Shown in pieces: positions 23,096 through 34,122 of a stretch of 64,000 bases of DNA. Each line of letters begins with the position of its first letter. Position 1 is the stretch's first letter. Position numbers and translations under genes: made by a program. The stretch is from assembly GCF_037042905.1 (NCBI RefSeq), contig NW_026974141.1, positions 3,774,001-3,838,000 on the forward strand, in the 5' to 3' direction. The notes beneath the pieces were generated by a model, which was given only the letters and a program-made list of their open reading frames with translations, was not told the origin of the DNA and ran no database searches. This DNA is from Lytechinus pictus (lineage: Eukaryota; Echinodermata; Echinoidea; Temnopleuroida; Toxopneustidae).

Positions 23096-24422
23096 ATTGA
23101 ATTGAATTGAATTGAATTGAATTTATTCAAACCAGTCAAAGGAGATCAAAATACAAACAAAATAAATGGTTACATTATAAAGAACTAAAACAAATGACAG
23201 GTTTGGGACCCCAAAGAAGCACAGCTTGTAATCAGGGGCCCCTGCATAAGATATTTTACTCAAACATGGAATAACTATGAGAATAAGAAGAAAAAAAAAA
23301 TACAAGGTATTTAAAGATCACAACAGGAACATTACCCACACGCAGGCATACACACACTCACACAGACAAACACACACATTCACACTCCAAACATGTCACC
23401 CCCGGGTGCAACTAACAACTGGTCTTAAATTTATCAAGTAGGTATTTATGACATAATTTCTTAAACCGAGACAGGGTACTGCTACTTCTTATATCAGCAG
23501 GACACATATTCCATTCTTTAACACAAATTGTTCTGAAGGATTTCAATGTAGCATTAATTCTAGCATAGGGTTGGTGAATAAGATGTCTCTGACGTGTGTT
23601 ATAATTATGAATCTTAGAATTAACCACAAAAGTTTCTTGTAAAAAAGAACAATGCAGGGATTGGTATTTATACATGAAAATAACACAATTCAGCGAGACC
23701 ATTTCATTAAATGGTAACATATTCAACTGCAAAAAGAGCGGGGAACTTGGAGCCAGATAATTTGAATTTGTTACATATCTTATAGCTTTCTTTTGAAGAA
23801 CTTGTAGTTTACGTACATGAGTCCTATATGTATTCCCCCAAGCAATATTGCAATACATTAAATGTGGCACAATTAGAGCATTATATAAAGAAATCAATGT
23901 TCGTTGAGGTAAGAAATATCTTACTTTTGATATCACACCAACATTACGAGATACTTTAGAACACACATCATTAAGGTGATAATTCCATGACAAGTATTCA
24001 TCAACTGTGACACCAAGAAATTGCACACTTGAGCTGAATTCAATTTGTCGACCACCAACTATTATTGGATCTATATTATCAAAGACCCTCTTTCCCTTTG
24101 TTCTAAATAAAACACATTTTGTTTTACTTGTATTCAGTAACAGCTTATTACAACAAAACCAGGCAAAAACATGACAAATTTCAGTATTTACCTCCCGAAT
24201 AAGACTTTGCAAGTTCTTATGAGAATGTAATAAACAGGTGTCATCAGCATATAAAGAATATGTAAGCAATTTGGAAGAATTAACAATATCATTAATATAA
24301 ATTAGGAAAAGCAGCGGACCAAGAACCGATCCTTGCGGTACTCCAAATTTAATATCTCTATATTCTGAGCTGACACCATTGATAACTACAAATTGTGACC
24401 GGTTTTCTAGATAGCTTTTAAA
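23096..24422 (-). mobile_element. 5'-truncated non-LTR retrotransposon
   Basis: The 3' end is a (TTGAA)n-type tail at about 23096-23125. Its 5' end is cut within the reverse transcriptase and abuts the host tandem unit at about 24422. The tail matches that of the LINE at 61060, so both belong to related families. Confidence 0.85.
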
Positions 24423-24440
24423 AATACAATAGACATGCAT
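23412..24440 (-). CDS. Reverse transcriptase fragment of a LINE
   Basis: A 342-codon frame encoding the C-terminal half of a Jockey/CR1/L2-type reverse transcriptase. It has the motif [19 protein letters not shown] and the catalytic YADDT box, followed by a thumb and a C-terminal region with HYNTRQR-like and SRFKK motifs. The first ~7 codons come from the flanking tandem repeat, so the ATG at 24440 is not an element start. The endonuclease and N-terminal RT parts are absent. The frame is open to its stop, which suggests fairly recent insertion. It cannot be autonomous. Confidence 0.85.
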   Translation of the reverse strand: MHVYCIFKSYLENRSQFVVINGVSSEYRDIKFGVPQGSVLGPLLFLIYINDIVNSSKLLTYSLYADDTCLLHSHKNLQSLIREVNTEICHVFAWFCCNKLLLNTSKTKCVLFRTKGKRVFDNIDPIIVGGRQIEFSSSVQFLGVTVDEYLSWNYHLNDVCSKVSRNVGVISKVRYFLPQRTLISLYNALIVPHLMYCNIAWGNTYRTHVRKLQVLQKKAIRYVTNSNYLAPSSPLFLQLNMLPFNEMVSLNCVIFMYKYQSLHCSFLQETFVVNSKIHNYNTRQRHLIHQPYARINATLKSFRTICVKEWNMCPADIRSSSTLSRFKKLCHKYLLDKFKTSC

Positions 24441-24517
24441 AATTATATGCCAGGCAGCTTAATGTAAATTTATTTAGTGAATATATGCAGCAATGTATGT
24501 AACAGAAACACTTAACC

Positions 24518-24935
24518 CAGGGTGCTACAGAAGTACTTGCCCGATTGCCCGGGGCAAGTGAAAGTTAGAGTCAGGCAAGTGTTTTGAAGTAAAGACCAAA
24601 ACTACTTGCCCGAATTAGGCAAGCAAAATTCTCACAGTAGAATTACCAAAATTAGGGTCAATATGATATATTGACCCTAATTTTGATCATGGCGGGCAAG
24701 ATAAAACTGAATTTGGAAACAGAAATACAATAGCAGAGTAGATCAGTCCATGTCAAAAGAGAGAAAAATGTCAATGGTTTATAAAACCGCAAAACTTTCT
24801 TTTGAAGAGGTAAATCTTTTTTCAATGATTTTTTTCAGGCAAGTGAAATAGATTTTTGGGCAAGTATATTTCAACCGTCTAAAAATTTACTAGCCTGACT
24901 GGGCAAGTGCTTCTAAAAAGTTATGTAGCACCCTG
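24518..24935. mobile_element. CAGGGTGCTAC MITE
   Basis: CAGGGTGCTACAGAAGTACTTGCC-type left end (first part CAGGGTGCTAC) mirrored by GTAGCACCCTG on the right, with repeated GGCAAGTG/CACTTGCC words inside. A central palindrome surrounds TTAGGGTCAATATG (about 24652-24690). Confidence 0.75.
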
Positions 24936-25400
24936 CTTTATGCTTGACCAGTCATTTGACTTCCACTAAAACCTGAGACCTTTAAAAATTCTTGAATTGC
25001 CTCTTAAAAATATATTCTACTGATACTGAGTACTTATAATAAACATGTGTAAATCTATATGTTAGGCAGCTTTGATGTATGTTTTACTAAGTGAATATAT
25101 GCGATGTACATAACAGATACACTTAACCTTCTTAGCTGCTTGACCAGTCATATGACTTCCACTAAAACCTTGAGACCTTTAAAAAACTCCTGAATTTTTT
25201 CCTAAAAATACAATGGACATGTATGCATATTTATATGCCAGGCAGCTTAATGAATGTTTATTAAGGGAATATATGCGATGTACATAACAGATAAAAAATA
25301 TATATGTGAATATATATATGTGTGTCAGGCAGTTTTGATGTATGTTTACTAAGTAAATATATGTGATGTACATAACAGATACACTTAACCTTCTTGGACA

Positions 25401-26189
25401 CACATGTGACCTTTGATAACCCCTGGTGACCTAAACGTGCGGTTTTTATGGGGCTAACAAACATTTTGCGAAGGATGTGAATAAGACAAATTTGGCAGTG
25501 TCCACAAGTCGCATTTCATGCACCCTAAAGTGCTCCAAACATGAACTTGGGTTTTGGATCCATAACTATGGGACTAACACTCAAATAACATTTAAATATG
25601 TTTCCATTTGGTAATGAGCTATGAGCATCATTTGAATATTCACTCAGTATTTCTGAACCTTTATATACTGTAGGTACCCTCCGCAAACGGGGGAGCATTC
25701 CATGAAAGAACATGTCAGGGTTCTATCCGACAAGTCCTGTTTTATCCAACAGTTGCCTTAGCAACAGTGCTTCTCAGTCAATCTAAATCAAAGAAAAATT
25801 TCAGAGCTTACGACTTAATGGACAAAAAATGTTGATGAAACACTCCCCAGGAGCTGAAATTTTGTTATGCATCACTCGCACGAGGGGAGTATTTCACGTT
25901 TCAAAATTTTCAGAGGTTTTCACTGACTAACTTGGTCTCAGCCAATCAGATGCAAGGAGTTGTAGTAGCTTGGTGTAAATCACTGACCAAAACGTTTTGT
26001 GAAAAGCTCTCAAGATCCGACAGAGGAATCACACCGCTTCATTGCCAGATGAAGGCTTGGTTGGCTGATTCAAGGCTTCTGGTTTGGGCCCACTGGATGA
26101 GACTGAAAAGGGTGAGGGAGTGGAGAGAATATGAAAAATTGTATGTATTCTATAATGAGGAAGAATGGATTCACGTTAGTATGATTGCA
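25401..26189. other. No gene recognised
   Basis: The long frame at 25932-26270 runs into GAT repeats and has no recognisable domain. Confidence 0.5.
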
Positions 26190-26357
26190 AATTATGATGA
26201 TGGTGGTGATGATGATGACGGTGGCGATGATGATGGAAATAATGTCAATGAGTTGGTGGTGGTAAGGTGACCAGTGATGATGATTGGGATGGAGATGATG
26301 ATAATGATGGAAGTGATGATGATGACAATGATGGTGATGATGATGGTGGTGGTGATG
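26190..26357. repeat. GAT-rich array, left part
   Basis: GATGATGGT-type repeats with a higher-order block (GGAAATAATGTCAATGAG, then GTGACCAGTGATGATGATTG). The same block recurs at 35531, 35726 and 36009, showing that the LTR element split one array. Confidence 0.85.
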
Positions 26358-27508
26358 ATGTTTGGATCACCGGAGAAAGGGGACTTTTAAGCTCAGAAGT
26401 TAGAAGTACCGATAATTGTATAGGTAGATTTTATTCAATCTGCATAATCAGAAAAACAAATGAAAAAACATCATAAGTATGCTGCAAGTGCAAAATACAC
26501 TTATTTTGTCAAAAAACATTATTTGACTCGTTTGTTGTACGGTTCGATTAACTGAATCTAATTATCGTTTAACATTCATGCCTTGATCTTTATGACAGCT
26601 ATTCTATGTATTTAAACTGAATTATGTTTATATGTAACACCTTATCATAACTCCTTGCTATGTTGTCATTTAGAAATAAACTTGTTCAAACTAAAATCAA
26701 GTCTTCATTGACTAATTATTTGTGTACCGAAACTCTCTTAAAAGAAATAGTACCTTTCGTCTAAATATTAAATGTAAACATTCTTCAAAAGAATTCAGTA
26801 CCTCTGATGACTCGTATAATTATTCATGAGTCTGATAAGCAGTAAAATAGGGCTTATTTTATGTAAAGTATCGCCTTATATCATTTGCTCTCAAAGTCTT
26901 ATCTAATCCATTCTCAATAGTCATAAATGGTTTTGTCTTTATAAAATCCTATGAGAGCTGATAAGCTACAACTAAAATCACCCTCATGCTTTGCACATAA
27001 ACTGCCAGCTACATCACCATCATGGTTTATGAATTAATGCAAAATGTTTATATATTCATTCCTCACTTTAAGCTAAAGGTCAATTTCTCCTGATAGGTCA
27101 TAAGACTTCTTTATCTAAACCTTCAATATCAGAATCTGTAATAAACAGGGATGCCACTAGGTGTCCTCCAAAAATACTGAAACTTATCGCGGGCAGGGAG
27201 TGTCCAAGATCAGTGAATTGGGGCATTGGCGGCGGAAGCTTAAAAATTTAGGGGGGGTCCACCTTAAATTTTGGGATGGACACAGGTAAAAAATTGGACA
27301 AGCAAGCAAGCATTAAAAAAATAAATAAAAAATTATTATTATTATTATTATTTTTTTTTTTTTTTTGGGGGGGGGATCCCCCACCTCAAATTTAGGGGGG
27401 GGGCAAGAGGCTTCTTATCTTGTTGTGATCGATGACTTTGAAGTCAAGATTTGAATAAAACTGACGGTAGTTGTGAGTTTCTAAAGTAACAGAACGCTAG
27501 ACTAAAAG

Positions 27509-27577
27509 CTTCAGTCTCTGTATTTTGGTTGTTCCGCTGAACCGCGTTGGCTCCACTCACCAATACATAGACTGAAG
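27509..27577. repeat. Hairpin module, copy A
   Basis: CTTCAGTCTCTGTATT pairs with AATACATAGACTGAAG around a loop holding GTTCCGCTGAAC and CGTTGGCTCCACTCACC. A sister copy lies at 55023. Confidence 0.7.
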
Positions 27578-27617
27578 AGTTGTTGGCCCATGCATAGAGA
27601 CAATCAGCTAACCCAGT

Positions 27618-27660
27618 CCCAGGGAGCTCCGGCCCGCGAAGCGGGCCGGAGCTCCCTGGG
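27618..27660. repeat. Perfect GC-rich hairpin
   Basis: CCCAGGGAGCTCCGGCCCGC pairs perfectly with its 20-base complement around a GAA loop. Confidence 0.95.
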
Positions 27661-28805
27661 TTACGTACCGTATCAGCTGCAGCAGTAAGGTTAGATCGAA
27701 CATTCAGCGGAAACCCGATTTTCGGATCGTTTTTGGTACATAAAATGTCACATTATGAAAAAATAATCACATCCAAATTCACGAGAAGATACATAAAATT
27801 CAGAAACATCGTACCTTAGACCGCAGTTACCGATAATTCCTTTCAAATTATGATAAAAACTTAGTCATCCTTGATCCTTTCGTTGGTCATCGTAAGTTGC
27901 CATCTTGGATGACGTCATCATCTTTACAGACGTATTTACCAGTCGCTATTATATCGCGATTCGTGCCGCTGCTTTGCGCTTGTCTATGTGCGTGCGTTCG
28001 GAACTTGTCGCTCGCATTGATTGGCCAGGATATCGAGGATTCCAATCGGAAAGCCTTGATAAAAGCATAACTCAATGAACGTAGGGGCAGTGCGCGCGTT
28101 TATAAATTGTGTACTGTATAAAAGCAAATATCTCGGGGAAATATCTTTCACTCGGTCGATCGACATGCATGGCAATCGAGAGAGAGCTAGGGGGGAGGAA
28201 AAGGGAGGATTTTCCGACTTTTTTTTAGTACACAGAAAACAGGAAAAGTCGGAAATACGGAAATAAGACGGACAACAGGGAAAAAGACGGAATTCCGTTT
28301 AAATACGGAAAAGTGGCATCCCTGAATAAACTAACATCCATTCACCAAATACGGTTTGTTTACATCTCTTACGCCCTCTACGTCTTTACGCTACTATACT
28401 CATTAGCATAATTTGCCTGATTTACTTTCATTGACACGTAAGCACTCTTACGCTAAATTGACCTTGACTTTCTATGAAATGAACCAAAAATAATTCCCCT
28501 TTTTTTACATTAACTAAACAAAATATCATTCTTTCTAAGACATATACAGATACAATGAGTATTAATTATGCAAACTTACTTCTTGTTCGGCATTCTAACT
28601 GCTTCAGTTTGGGGTAATTCATGGTTATTCTGACATATCGTCGAAGAGAAACCTTCACGTTTTCTAGCTTTCGGCAAGTGCGCTGACCTCATGCGGTCGA
28701 TTTAAAAAGCCAAATCTAAAAGGAAAAATCTAAAGAAAAAGGTTTGCTCGGCAAACCATCCTCCCCCGCCAGAAAAGAAGTAAGTATACATATGTCATGA
28801 ACATC

Positions 28806-31352
28806 TTATTCCTCTACGTAACCTTCCGAAGGGTATATAACTACTATCTTCGTGATGGGTCTCTTATATTCAGAGTCTTTAGTTTTGACTTTGACTGATC
28901 TGACCTTCCCGTCATCTCCAGGGTACACTTGAGTTATACGACCTAAAGTCCATTTACCCCGGATGGCATTTGGATCCGCTACTATCACAACATCGTCGAC
29001 CCTGAGATTGCGTCTGTCAACGTTCCACTTCTTTCTTGGTACAAGCAAAGGGAAGACATCACGAATCCAAGATTTCCAGAATGAATCGACGATCTTCTGG
29101 ACGAATTCGACTCGGTGACGGGGATTCTTGGTATCACGGAAAGGTCCTTGAGGAACGTGGCTAGATGCCCTACCCAACAAGATATCATTAGGGCATAGGT
29201 AAGAATCATCATCTGGGTCTGTGGGAATCCTCCCGATGGGGCGTTGATTAACTAGATTGGCCACTTCTTGAAGGTATGTGTACAACTCGAAAGGAAAAAG
29301 GCAATGATCCTTGATAGCCTTCTTCAATGCTAATTTACAGCTTTTGACCAGGGCTTCTGCGCACCCGTTATGATGAGGTGCTAATGGCGTCACAAACCTC
29401 CAGTCGGTGCCCCTCTCAGCACAGAACTCCTTTAGCTCATCTGCATTCCAGCCCTCTAACATTTCTCGCAGCTCTCTCTCGGCTCCAACAAACTGCTTCC
29501 CATTGTCACTGATTAAGCAAGAAGGTTGGCCACGGATTGCGAAAAAACGTCGTAAAGCCTGCAGGAACTCCATAGTCGAGCAATCAGGTGCAACCTCTAA
29601 GTGGACTGATCTGGTGTTCAGACATGTGAAGATGATGCCATAGTACTTCGCAGTCTTGTTACGCCCTATTCTCACTGGTATCGGTCCGAAGTAATCACAA
29701 GATGTAGCGTAGAATGGTGGCGTAAAAGGCATCATCCTTTCAGCAGGTAGCTCAGACATAAACTGAGTTTCCGCTCTTTTCTCCATCTCTCGACATGTTA
29801 CACATCTGTACTTCTCAGATTTGGCTAGACGTTGAACTCCTGGAATCCAGTATCTCGTCCGGACTTTAGCTGATGTTGTAGCTACTCCCGCATGACCTTG
29901 CTGATGATAGTAGCGAGTGATAAGCTTAGCTACATGATGGCCATTAGGGATAAGAGTTGGATGTCTTGCTTCATACGATCGTTTGATCTTATCTACCCTT
30001 CCTCCAACTCTGATGATACCTTCACTGAGAAATGGACTTAGAACCTTGAATTCACCAGACCTCAAGCGTTCATGAAGTGGTTTCTGTACCTCCTTGATCC
30101 AGTACAGTTCAGCAACACTTAACTCGGATGCAGTGAGTGGACCATCTTCTCTTGTCAGTCCTTCGTCAACTTTCGTCTTGCATCTGGCCTTCATATTCTT
30201 GACAAATCGATGCACATAAGCTGTGACTCTGAGGAGTCTTCTCCAAGACGAATACTTCTCACAGCCAATGACACCAGAACAGGTTGTATGTAGAACTTGC
30301 TTTACCTTTCTCCTCTCCTTGTCATCATCACCTTGTTGTACAGGGAGCGATTTGTCCTCTGGCCAGTCATCTATAGGCTTGAATAGGAATTCAGGACCAT
30401 GTTCCCATTCTTTACTCAGATCTCTGGCTGCTAAGCCTCTGGAGATTTTATCAGCAGGGTTCATATTTCCGGGAACATATCTCCAGTTCTCTGGATTGGA
30501 GGCACTCTGGATCTCTCCCACTCTGGATGAGACGAATGACTTGTACATTCTGGACTGACTGTGGATCCATGCTAGAGTAATGAGACTGTCTGTCATGAAG
30601 ATTGTCTCTAGCAACTTCAAAGTTGTCTCTTCCTTTATTGCCGTAAACAGCCTTGCCGCCATCAGAGCAGCTTGTAGCTCTAATCGGGGAATGGTCAGCT
30701 TCTTTAAAGGGGCCACTCTTGACCTTGCTGCTACAAATCTTGTAGTAAAACTGCCATCTGCTATCTGCCATCTAAGGTAGGCGCAGCACCCGAAGGCAGC
30801 TTCTGATGCATCTGAGAACACACATAATATTGGATTGTCAATAGCTCCTGGTGGTGTGAGGCTTCGGTCAAGTTTAGCCTCGCTCAGCTCTTTCATTTCA
30901 TTGAAGAAACCTGTCCACCATTTCTGTTGTTCCTCTGGCAGTCTTTCATCCCATTTGTATCCCTTCTCCCAAAGCCTTTGCATTCCCATCTTGGCTCGAA
31001 CAAGGAAGGGTGATACAAATCCAATTGGGTCGAAGATTCTTGCTATTTGGCTCAGGATTTTTCGTTTTGTCCATTTTCCTTCATTATTGGCTGATTTCTC
31101 TTCTCTACTTGACCTGTCCAAGGTTGACTTGTACGAGAATGAATCGTTATGTTGGTTCCAAACAACTCCTAAAACCTTCTCATTGGACAACTTACTCAGC
31201 AATTCCATCTCGTTCTGGCTACCGGGTCTTATATTTTTGTTCGACACCCAGCCCTTGACGTTGAAGCCTCCATCCCCCAAAGCTTTGTCGATTTCATCAG
31301 TTAGCTGAATGGCTTCTTCTTCAGTTGGTGTCGAGAAACAAATGTCATCCAT
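28806..31352 (-). CDS. BEL/Pao reverse transcriptase (rest), RNase H and integrase
   Basis: 848 codons starting at the RT catalytic box (YMDDICFS, with the tyrosine just upstream of the listed ATG). RNase H follows (CVFSDASEAAFG, then FMTDSLITLAWI). Then comes the integrase zinc-binding module (GHAGVATT...CVTCREM). The integrase core has D in CDYFGPIPV, D in LISDNGKQF and E in CAEALVKSC. A C-terminal domain ends VVIYPSEGYVEE. The order RT-RH-IN fits BEL/Pao. No stops occur inside this frame. It joins the upstream frame after a one-base shift near 31,395. Confidence 0.92.
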   Translation of the reverse strand: MDDICFSTPTEEEAIQLTDEIDKALGDGGFNVKGWVSNKNIRPGSQNEMELLSKLSNEKVLGVVWNQHNDSFSYKSTLDRSSREEKSANNEGKWTKRKILSQIARIFDPIGFVSPFLVRAKMGMQRLWEKGYKWDERLPEEQQKWWTGFFNEMKELSEAKLDRSLTPPGAIDNPILCVFSDASEAAFGCCAYLRWQIADGSFTTRFVAARSRVAPLKKLTIPRLELQAALMAARLFTAIKEETTLKLLETIFMTDSLITLAWIHSQSRMYKSFVSSRVGEIQSASNPENWRYVPGNMNPADKISRGLAARDLSKEWEHGPEFLFKPIDDWPEDKSLPVQQGDDDKERRKVKQVLHTTCSGVIGCEKYSSWRRLLRVTAYVHRFVKNMKARCKTKVDEGLTREDGPLTASELSVAELYWIKEVQKPLHERLRSGEFKVLSPFLSEGIIRVGGRVDKIKRSYEARHPTLIPNGHHVAKLITRYYHQQGHAGVATTSAKVRTRYWIPGVQRLAKSEKYRCVTCREMEKRAETQFMSELPAERMMPFTPPFYATSCDYFGPIPVRIGRNKTAKYYGIIFTCLNTRSVHLEVAPDCSTMEFLQALRRFFAIRGQPSCLISDNGKQFVGAERELREMLEGWNADELKEFCAERGTDWRFVTPLAPHHNGCAEALVKSCKLALKKAIKDHCLFPFELYTYLQEVANLVNQRPIGRIPTDPDDDSYLCPNDILLGRASSHVPQGPFRDTKNPRHRVEFVQKIVDSFWKSWIRDVFPLLVPRKKWNVDRRNLRVDDVVIVADPNAIRGKWTLGRITQVYPGDDGKVRSVKVKTKDSEYKRPITKIVVIYPSEGYVEE

Positions 31353-31366
31353 GTATGTACTTTCCT

Positions 31367-34048
31367 TCAGGATCTGTGCTGCTTTAGGACTCTTTTCTCT
31401 GCTACTTCAGCTGTTTTTCTCAAGGCAATTTGGGCCATTGCCGGGGAGGGCTTGTCGCCAAAGGTGACAACCAACTTTATGTAGACATCAGGCTTCCTCT
31501 CAACTTCAAGATCACGCCAGAGATACCTGTGTACATGTTGATCAATTACTGGTACCTTGACACGGTGATACATCTTGGATATGTCACCACTGACCGCAAC
31601 AGAGTGATCGCGGAACTTCATCAGAACTCCAAAAAGTGAATTTAACATGTCAGGACCCTTGTGCCAGTATTCATTGAGAGAATGTCCTTGATAGCTTGCT
31701 GACGAGTTGAATACAATACGCACTGGGGTACTTTTCTTTTCAGGTCTAACTACTGCATGGTGACCAATATAGTGTACCGGTCCTGAATATCCACTGACTT
31801 CATTATCAGACAACTTCCGTGCGAATCCCATCTCTACCAGCTGGGTCATCTGTTCTTGGTAAGCTTTTGCATGATCAGGATTCTTTAGAAGCCTCCTTTC
31901 CGTAGCTTCCAACATCTTCTCAGCTAACCATCTGTTATCAGGAAGTTTGTTTGGGTCTCGTTTCCATGGATACGAAACTTGCCACTGATTACCTTCTTTG
32001 ACACAAGACCGTTCAATCATATCATACTCCTCTTTGTCTGCCTTGGTCATCCCTGTAGGTTGGCATTGGCAGTCGATGTCCTTGACTCCCATCGACTCCG
32101 TCGTCCAGAACTCAGTCAGATCCACTGGCTTGGCTAACTGCACATGCAAAACTTTACTTGATTCCATCCTTCTATGCGGCAATGTTCCTAGTATCACCCA
32201 TCCAACAGGTGAATGACGAGCAGTAAAGTTGTGGGTCTCCTTTGACTCACCTCCATGGAACTTGGGATGATCACTGCCAACTAGTAAGTCAATCTCTCCA
32301 CCATGCCTGTTGAACATCTTTCGATCAATCTTAAGTTGTTTGGCTGCTGACTGTAGATATTCTTCTGGTACACTGTCTGTGGTACTGATATGAGGCAGGC
32401 TAATCACCGTAACTGGCAAGGAATTTCGTCCTCCTAACTCCTTTACGCTGACCTTATATTCCTTCGTGATCACCTCCTCTTCCACTCCTCCCAACTTTGA
32501 TATTACAATAGTGACTTCTTTGCCTTTTAACTTTAACTTGTCTGCAAGTGACTGTTTTATTATTGACAATTGGGCTCCACAGTCTAGTAACATATTGCAC
32601 TTTTTCCAGGTTTTCTTTTCAGCCACTTCCACTGTCACCACTGGTAGGAGAGCTTCCTTTGCACCAACACAAGCTACACCAACTTCTCTAACATCTGATG
32701 AATTGTGTAGAAGAGGATGATGGTAGTACTTGCACTGTTCTCCATTCACGCTCTCGGTACAGCGCCGTCGTCTTTTGCAAGTAGACATTCTGTGACCATA
32801 GGTAGCCTTTTTCAGACAAGCAAAACATGCCTTATTTTCCTTGACAATCTGCATTCTCTCCTTGAACGACTTGGACAGAAATGACTTGCATTGGTCAGTC
32901 CAGTGGGAATCATCTCTACAGAGCCAGCATCTGTCGAACTTCCTTTCCTGGTTATTGGTACTTGGGCTGGACTTCTTGGTCACAAAGTTGACGCCTGCTT
33001 TTACTTCACCTCTTACCGGAGCTGCTGATCTCATCCTTGCCTTCAACTCTAGGGTGAGGAATTGAAGAAATTTCTCAAATGTTGCAGAAGCTTCACCCAA
33101 TTCTTGATTCCTGAACCAGATCTTTCTATCTTCAGGGGTGAGTTTCTTCTCCATGATAGCCAGCATGTGACTGTTATTCATGTCGTTCTCCTTCCCAATT
33201 TCTTTGAGCACATTGTAACTTCTGCGTACTATGTTCACAAATTCACAGAAGCGATCATCTTCACCTGGTTTCAAGGAGCGAAATTTGGTGATGTCATGAA
33301 TAATTGCGTCTGCAACTAACCTTGGGTCTCCATATACCATATCTAACTGCTCCCAAGCTGCTTTGAAGTCTCGTCCGATTCCTTGAATCATCTGTAGGGG
33401 TTTACCTTGCAGACATGATCGCAATATCATTAGAGCATCTCTTTCATCAAAAACTTCTCCCAGAGCATGTTGAAAGTCAGCCTTGAATATGCAATAATCT
33501 CGCACATTTCCGTTAAATGTGGGCATCTTTGGCTTTTCCATTTTGAACATGGATCCCACTCTCTTCTGTACATTTCTTATCTGCAGACTCTGGGTATGAC
33601 TTCCATCTTGCTGTGCGTTTGATGCTGTTTCGTCAGAACTAGCTTCTGAATTATCATCACTTGGCTGTTCATTCGTCATCTGTTTTCGTAGTTTCTGCCT
33701 TGAAACATTTTTCTCTGTCTCTCCCTTACAGTAATCTCTGAAAGAAATTTGATGGCTAAGGAAAGACTGCTGACATTCATCCATCCATCTTTCTTCCATG
33801 CCGTATTCATCGTCATCTTCAATAAGCTCTGAAAATGATTCATGCCTATTCTGCAATTCTTCATAAGCAAGAAGATACCTTTCATAGATCTCCTGCACCT
33901 CTGAAATAGGCCGTCTTTCTTCTATCAAGCTCTTCAAGGCATGTCCTATTCTTGTAAGCTTGCCCTTCGCACCTCGGCGTTGGTGGCGTTGACTCTTAAG
34001 AATATCAGTCTTGGACACAGGAGCCTCTTTCGCAGTAGATTCATCCAT
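31367..34048 (-). CDS. BEL/Pao Gag, protease and start of reverse transcriptase
   Basis: 893 codons. The N-terminal half is a Gag-like region. Two zinc-knuckle-like motifs follow near residues 370-415: CWLCRDDSHWTDQC (C-x2-C-x4-H-x4-C) and CFACLKKATYGHRMSTC. A retropepsin-like motif LLDCGAQLSII follows. It has cysteine where D-S-G or D-T-G is usual, so activity is uncertain. The reverse transcriptase fingers and palm begin after about residue 700 (VRIVFNSSA, SGDISKMYHR). The frame ends at 31367, just before the catalytic box found in the next frame. BEL/Pao elements normally encode one continuous polyprotein, so this stop is probably a mutation or a sequence error in an A-run. Confidence 0.9.
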   Translation of the reverse strand: MDESTAKEAPVSKTDILKSQRHQRRGAKGKLTRIGHALKSLIEERRPISEVQEIYERYLLAYEELQNRHESFSELIEDDDEYGMEERWMDECQQSFLSHQISFRDYCKGETEKNVSRQKLRKQMTNEQPSDDNSEASSDETASNAQQDGSHTQSLQIRNVQKRVGSMFKMEKPKMPTFNGNVRDYCIFKADFQHALGEVFDERDALMILRSCLQGKPLQMIQGIGRDFKAAWEQLDMVYGDPRLVADAIIHDITKFRSLKPGEDDRFCEFVNIVRRSYNVLKEIGKENDMNNSHMLAIMEKKLTPEDRKIWFRNQELGEASATFEKFLQFLTLELKARMRSAAPVRGEVKAGVNFVTKKSSPSTNNQERKFDRCWLCRDDSHWTDQCKSFLSKSFKERMQIVKENKACFACLKKATYGHRMSTCKRRRRCTESVNGEQCKYYHHPLLHNSSDVREVGVACVGAKEALLPVVTVEVAEKKTWKKCNMLLDCGAQLSIIKQSLADKLKLKGKEVTIVISKLGGVEEEVITKEYKVSVKELGGRNSLPVTVISLPHISTTDSVPEEYLQSAAKQLKIDRKMFNRHGGEIDLLVGSDHPKFHGGESKETHNFTARHSPVGWVILGTLPHRRMESSKVLHVQLAKPVDLTEFWTTESMGVKDIDCQCQPTGMTKADKEEYDMIERSCVKEGNQWQVSYPWKRDPNKLPDNRWLAEKMLEATERRLLKNPDHAKAYQEQMTQLVEMGFARKLSDNEVSGYSGPVHYIGHHAVVRPEKKSTPVRIVFNSSASYQGHSLNEYWHKGPDMLNSLFGVLMKFRDHSVAVSGDISKMYHRVKVPVIDQHVHRYLWRDLEVERKPDVYIKLVVTFGDKPSPAMAQIALRKTAEVAEKRVLKQHRS

Positions 34049-34122
34049 ATCTCCTTCATTCCAGATCCCAGATAAAGACGTTACAGCTTCTGATCCGTCT
34101 CCCCAGAAGAAATTGAATTTGA

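Larger units (their letters stand above)
22435..25400. repeat. Tandem array of ~170-190 bp units, interrupted
   Basis: Units share TGCATAATTATATGCCAGGC, GTGAATATATGCAATGTACA, CTTGACCAGTCATATGACTT and CCACTAAAACCTTGAGACC. Copies begin near 22435, 22610, 22770, 22960, 24440, 25055 and 25225. A LINE (about 23096-24422) and a MITE (24518-24935) are inserted in it. Confidence 0.75.
27146..28324. mobile_element. CAGGGATGCCACT element inside the LTR
   Basis: Perfect 13 bp ends CAGGGATGCCACT/AGTGGCATCCCTG, with a GCATCC-adjacent ACGGAAAA-rich right part. The intact LTR shows the empty site, so the duplication is AATAAA (27140-27145, 28325-28330), 6 bp. It contains the hairpins at 27509 and 27618 and no transposase frame. 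Confidence 0.9.
26363..28758 (-). repeat. BEL/Pao 3' LTR, split by a transposon
   Basis: Same sequence as the 5' LTR, interrupted at 27146-28324. The sequence resumes exactly where it left off after a 6 bp duplication. Confidence 0.9.

Noticed and set aside
28985-33885. Plus-strand and alternative frames inside the BEL/Pao element
   Set aside because: Shadows of the two long minus-strand pol frames, with no domains of their own.
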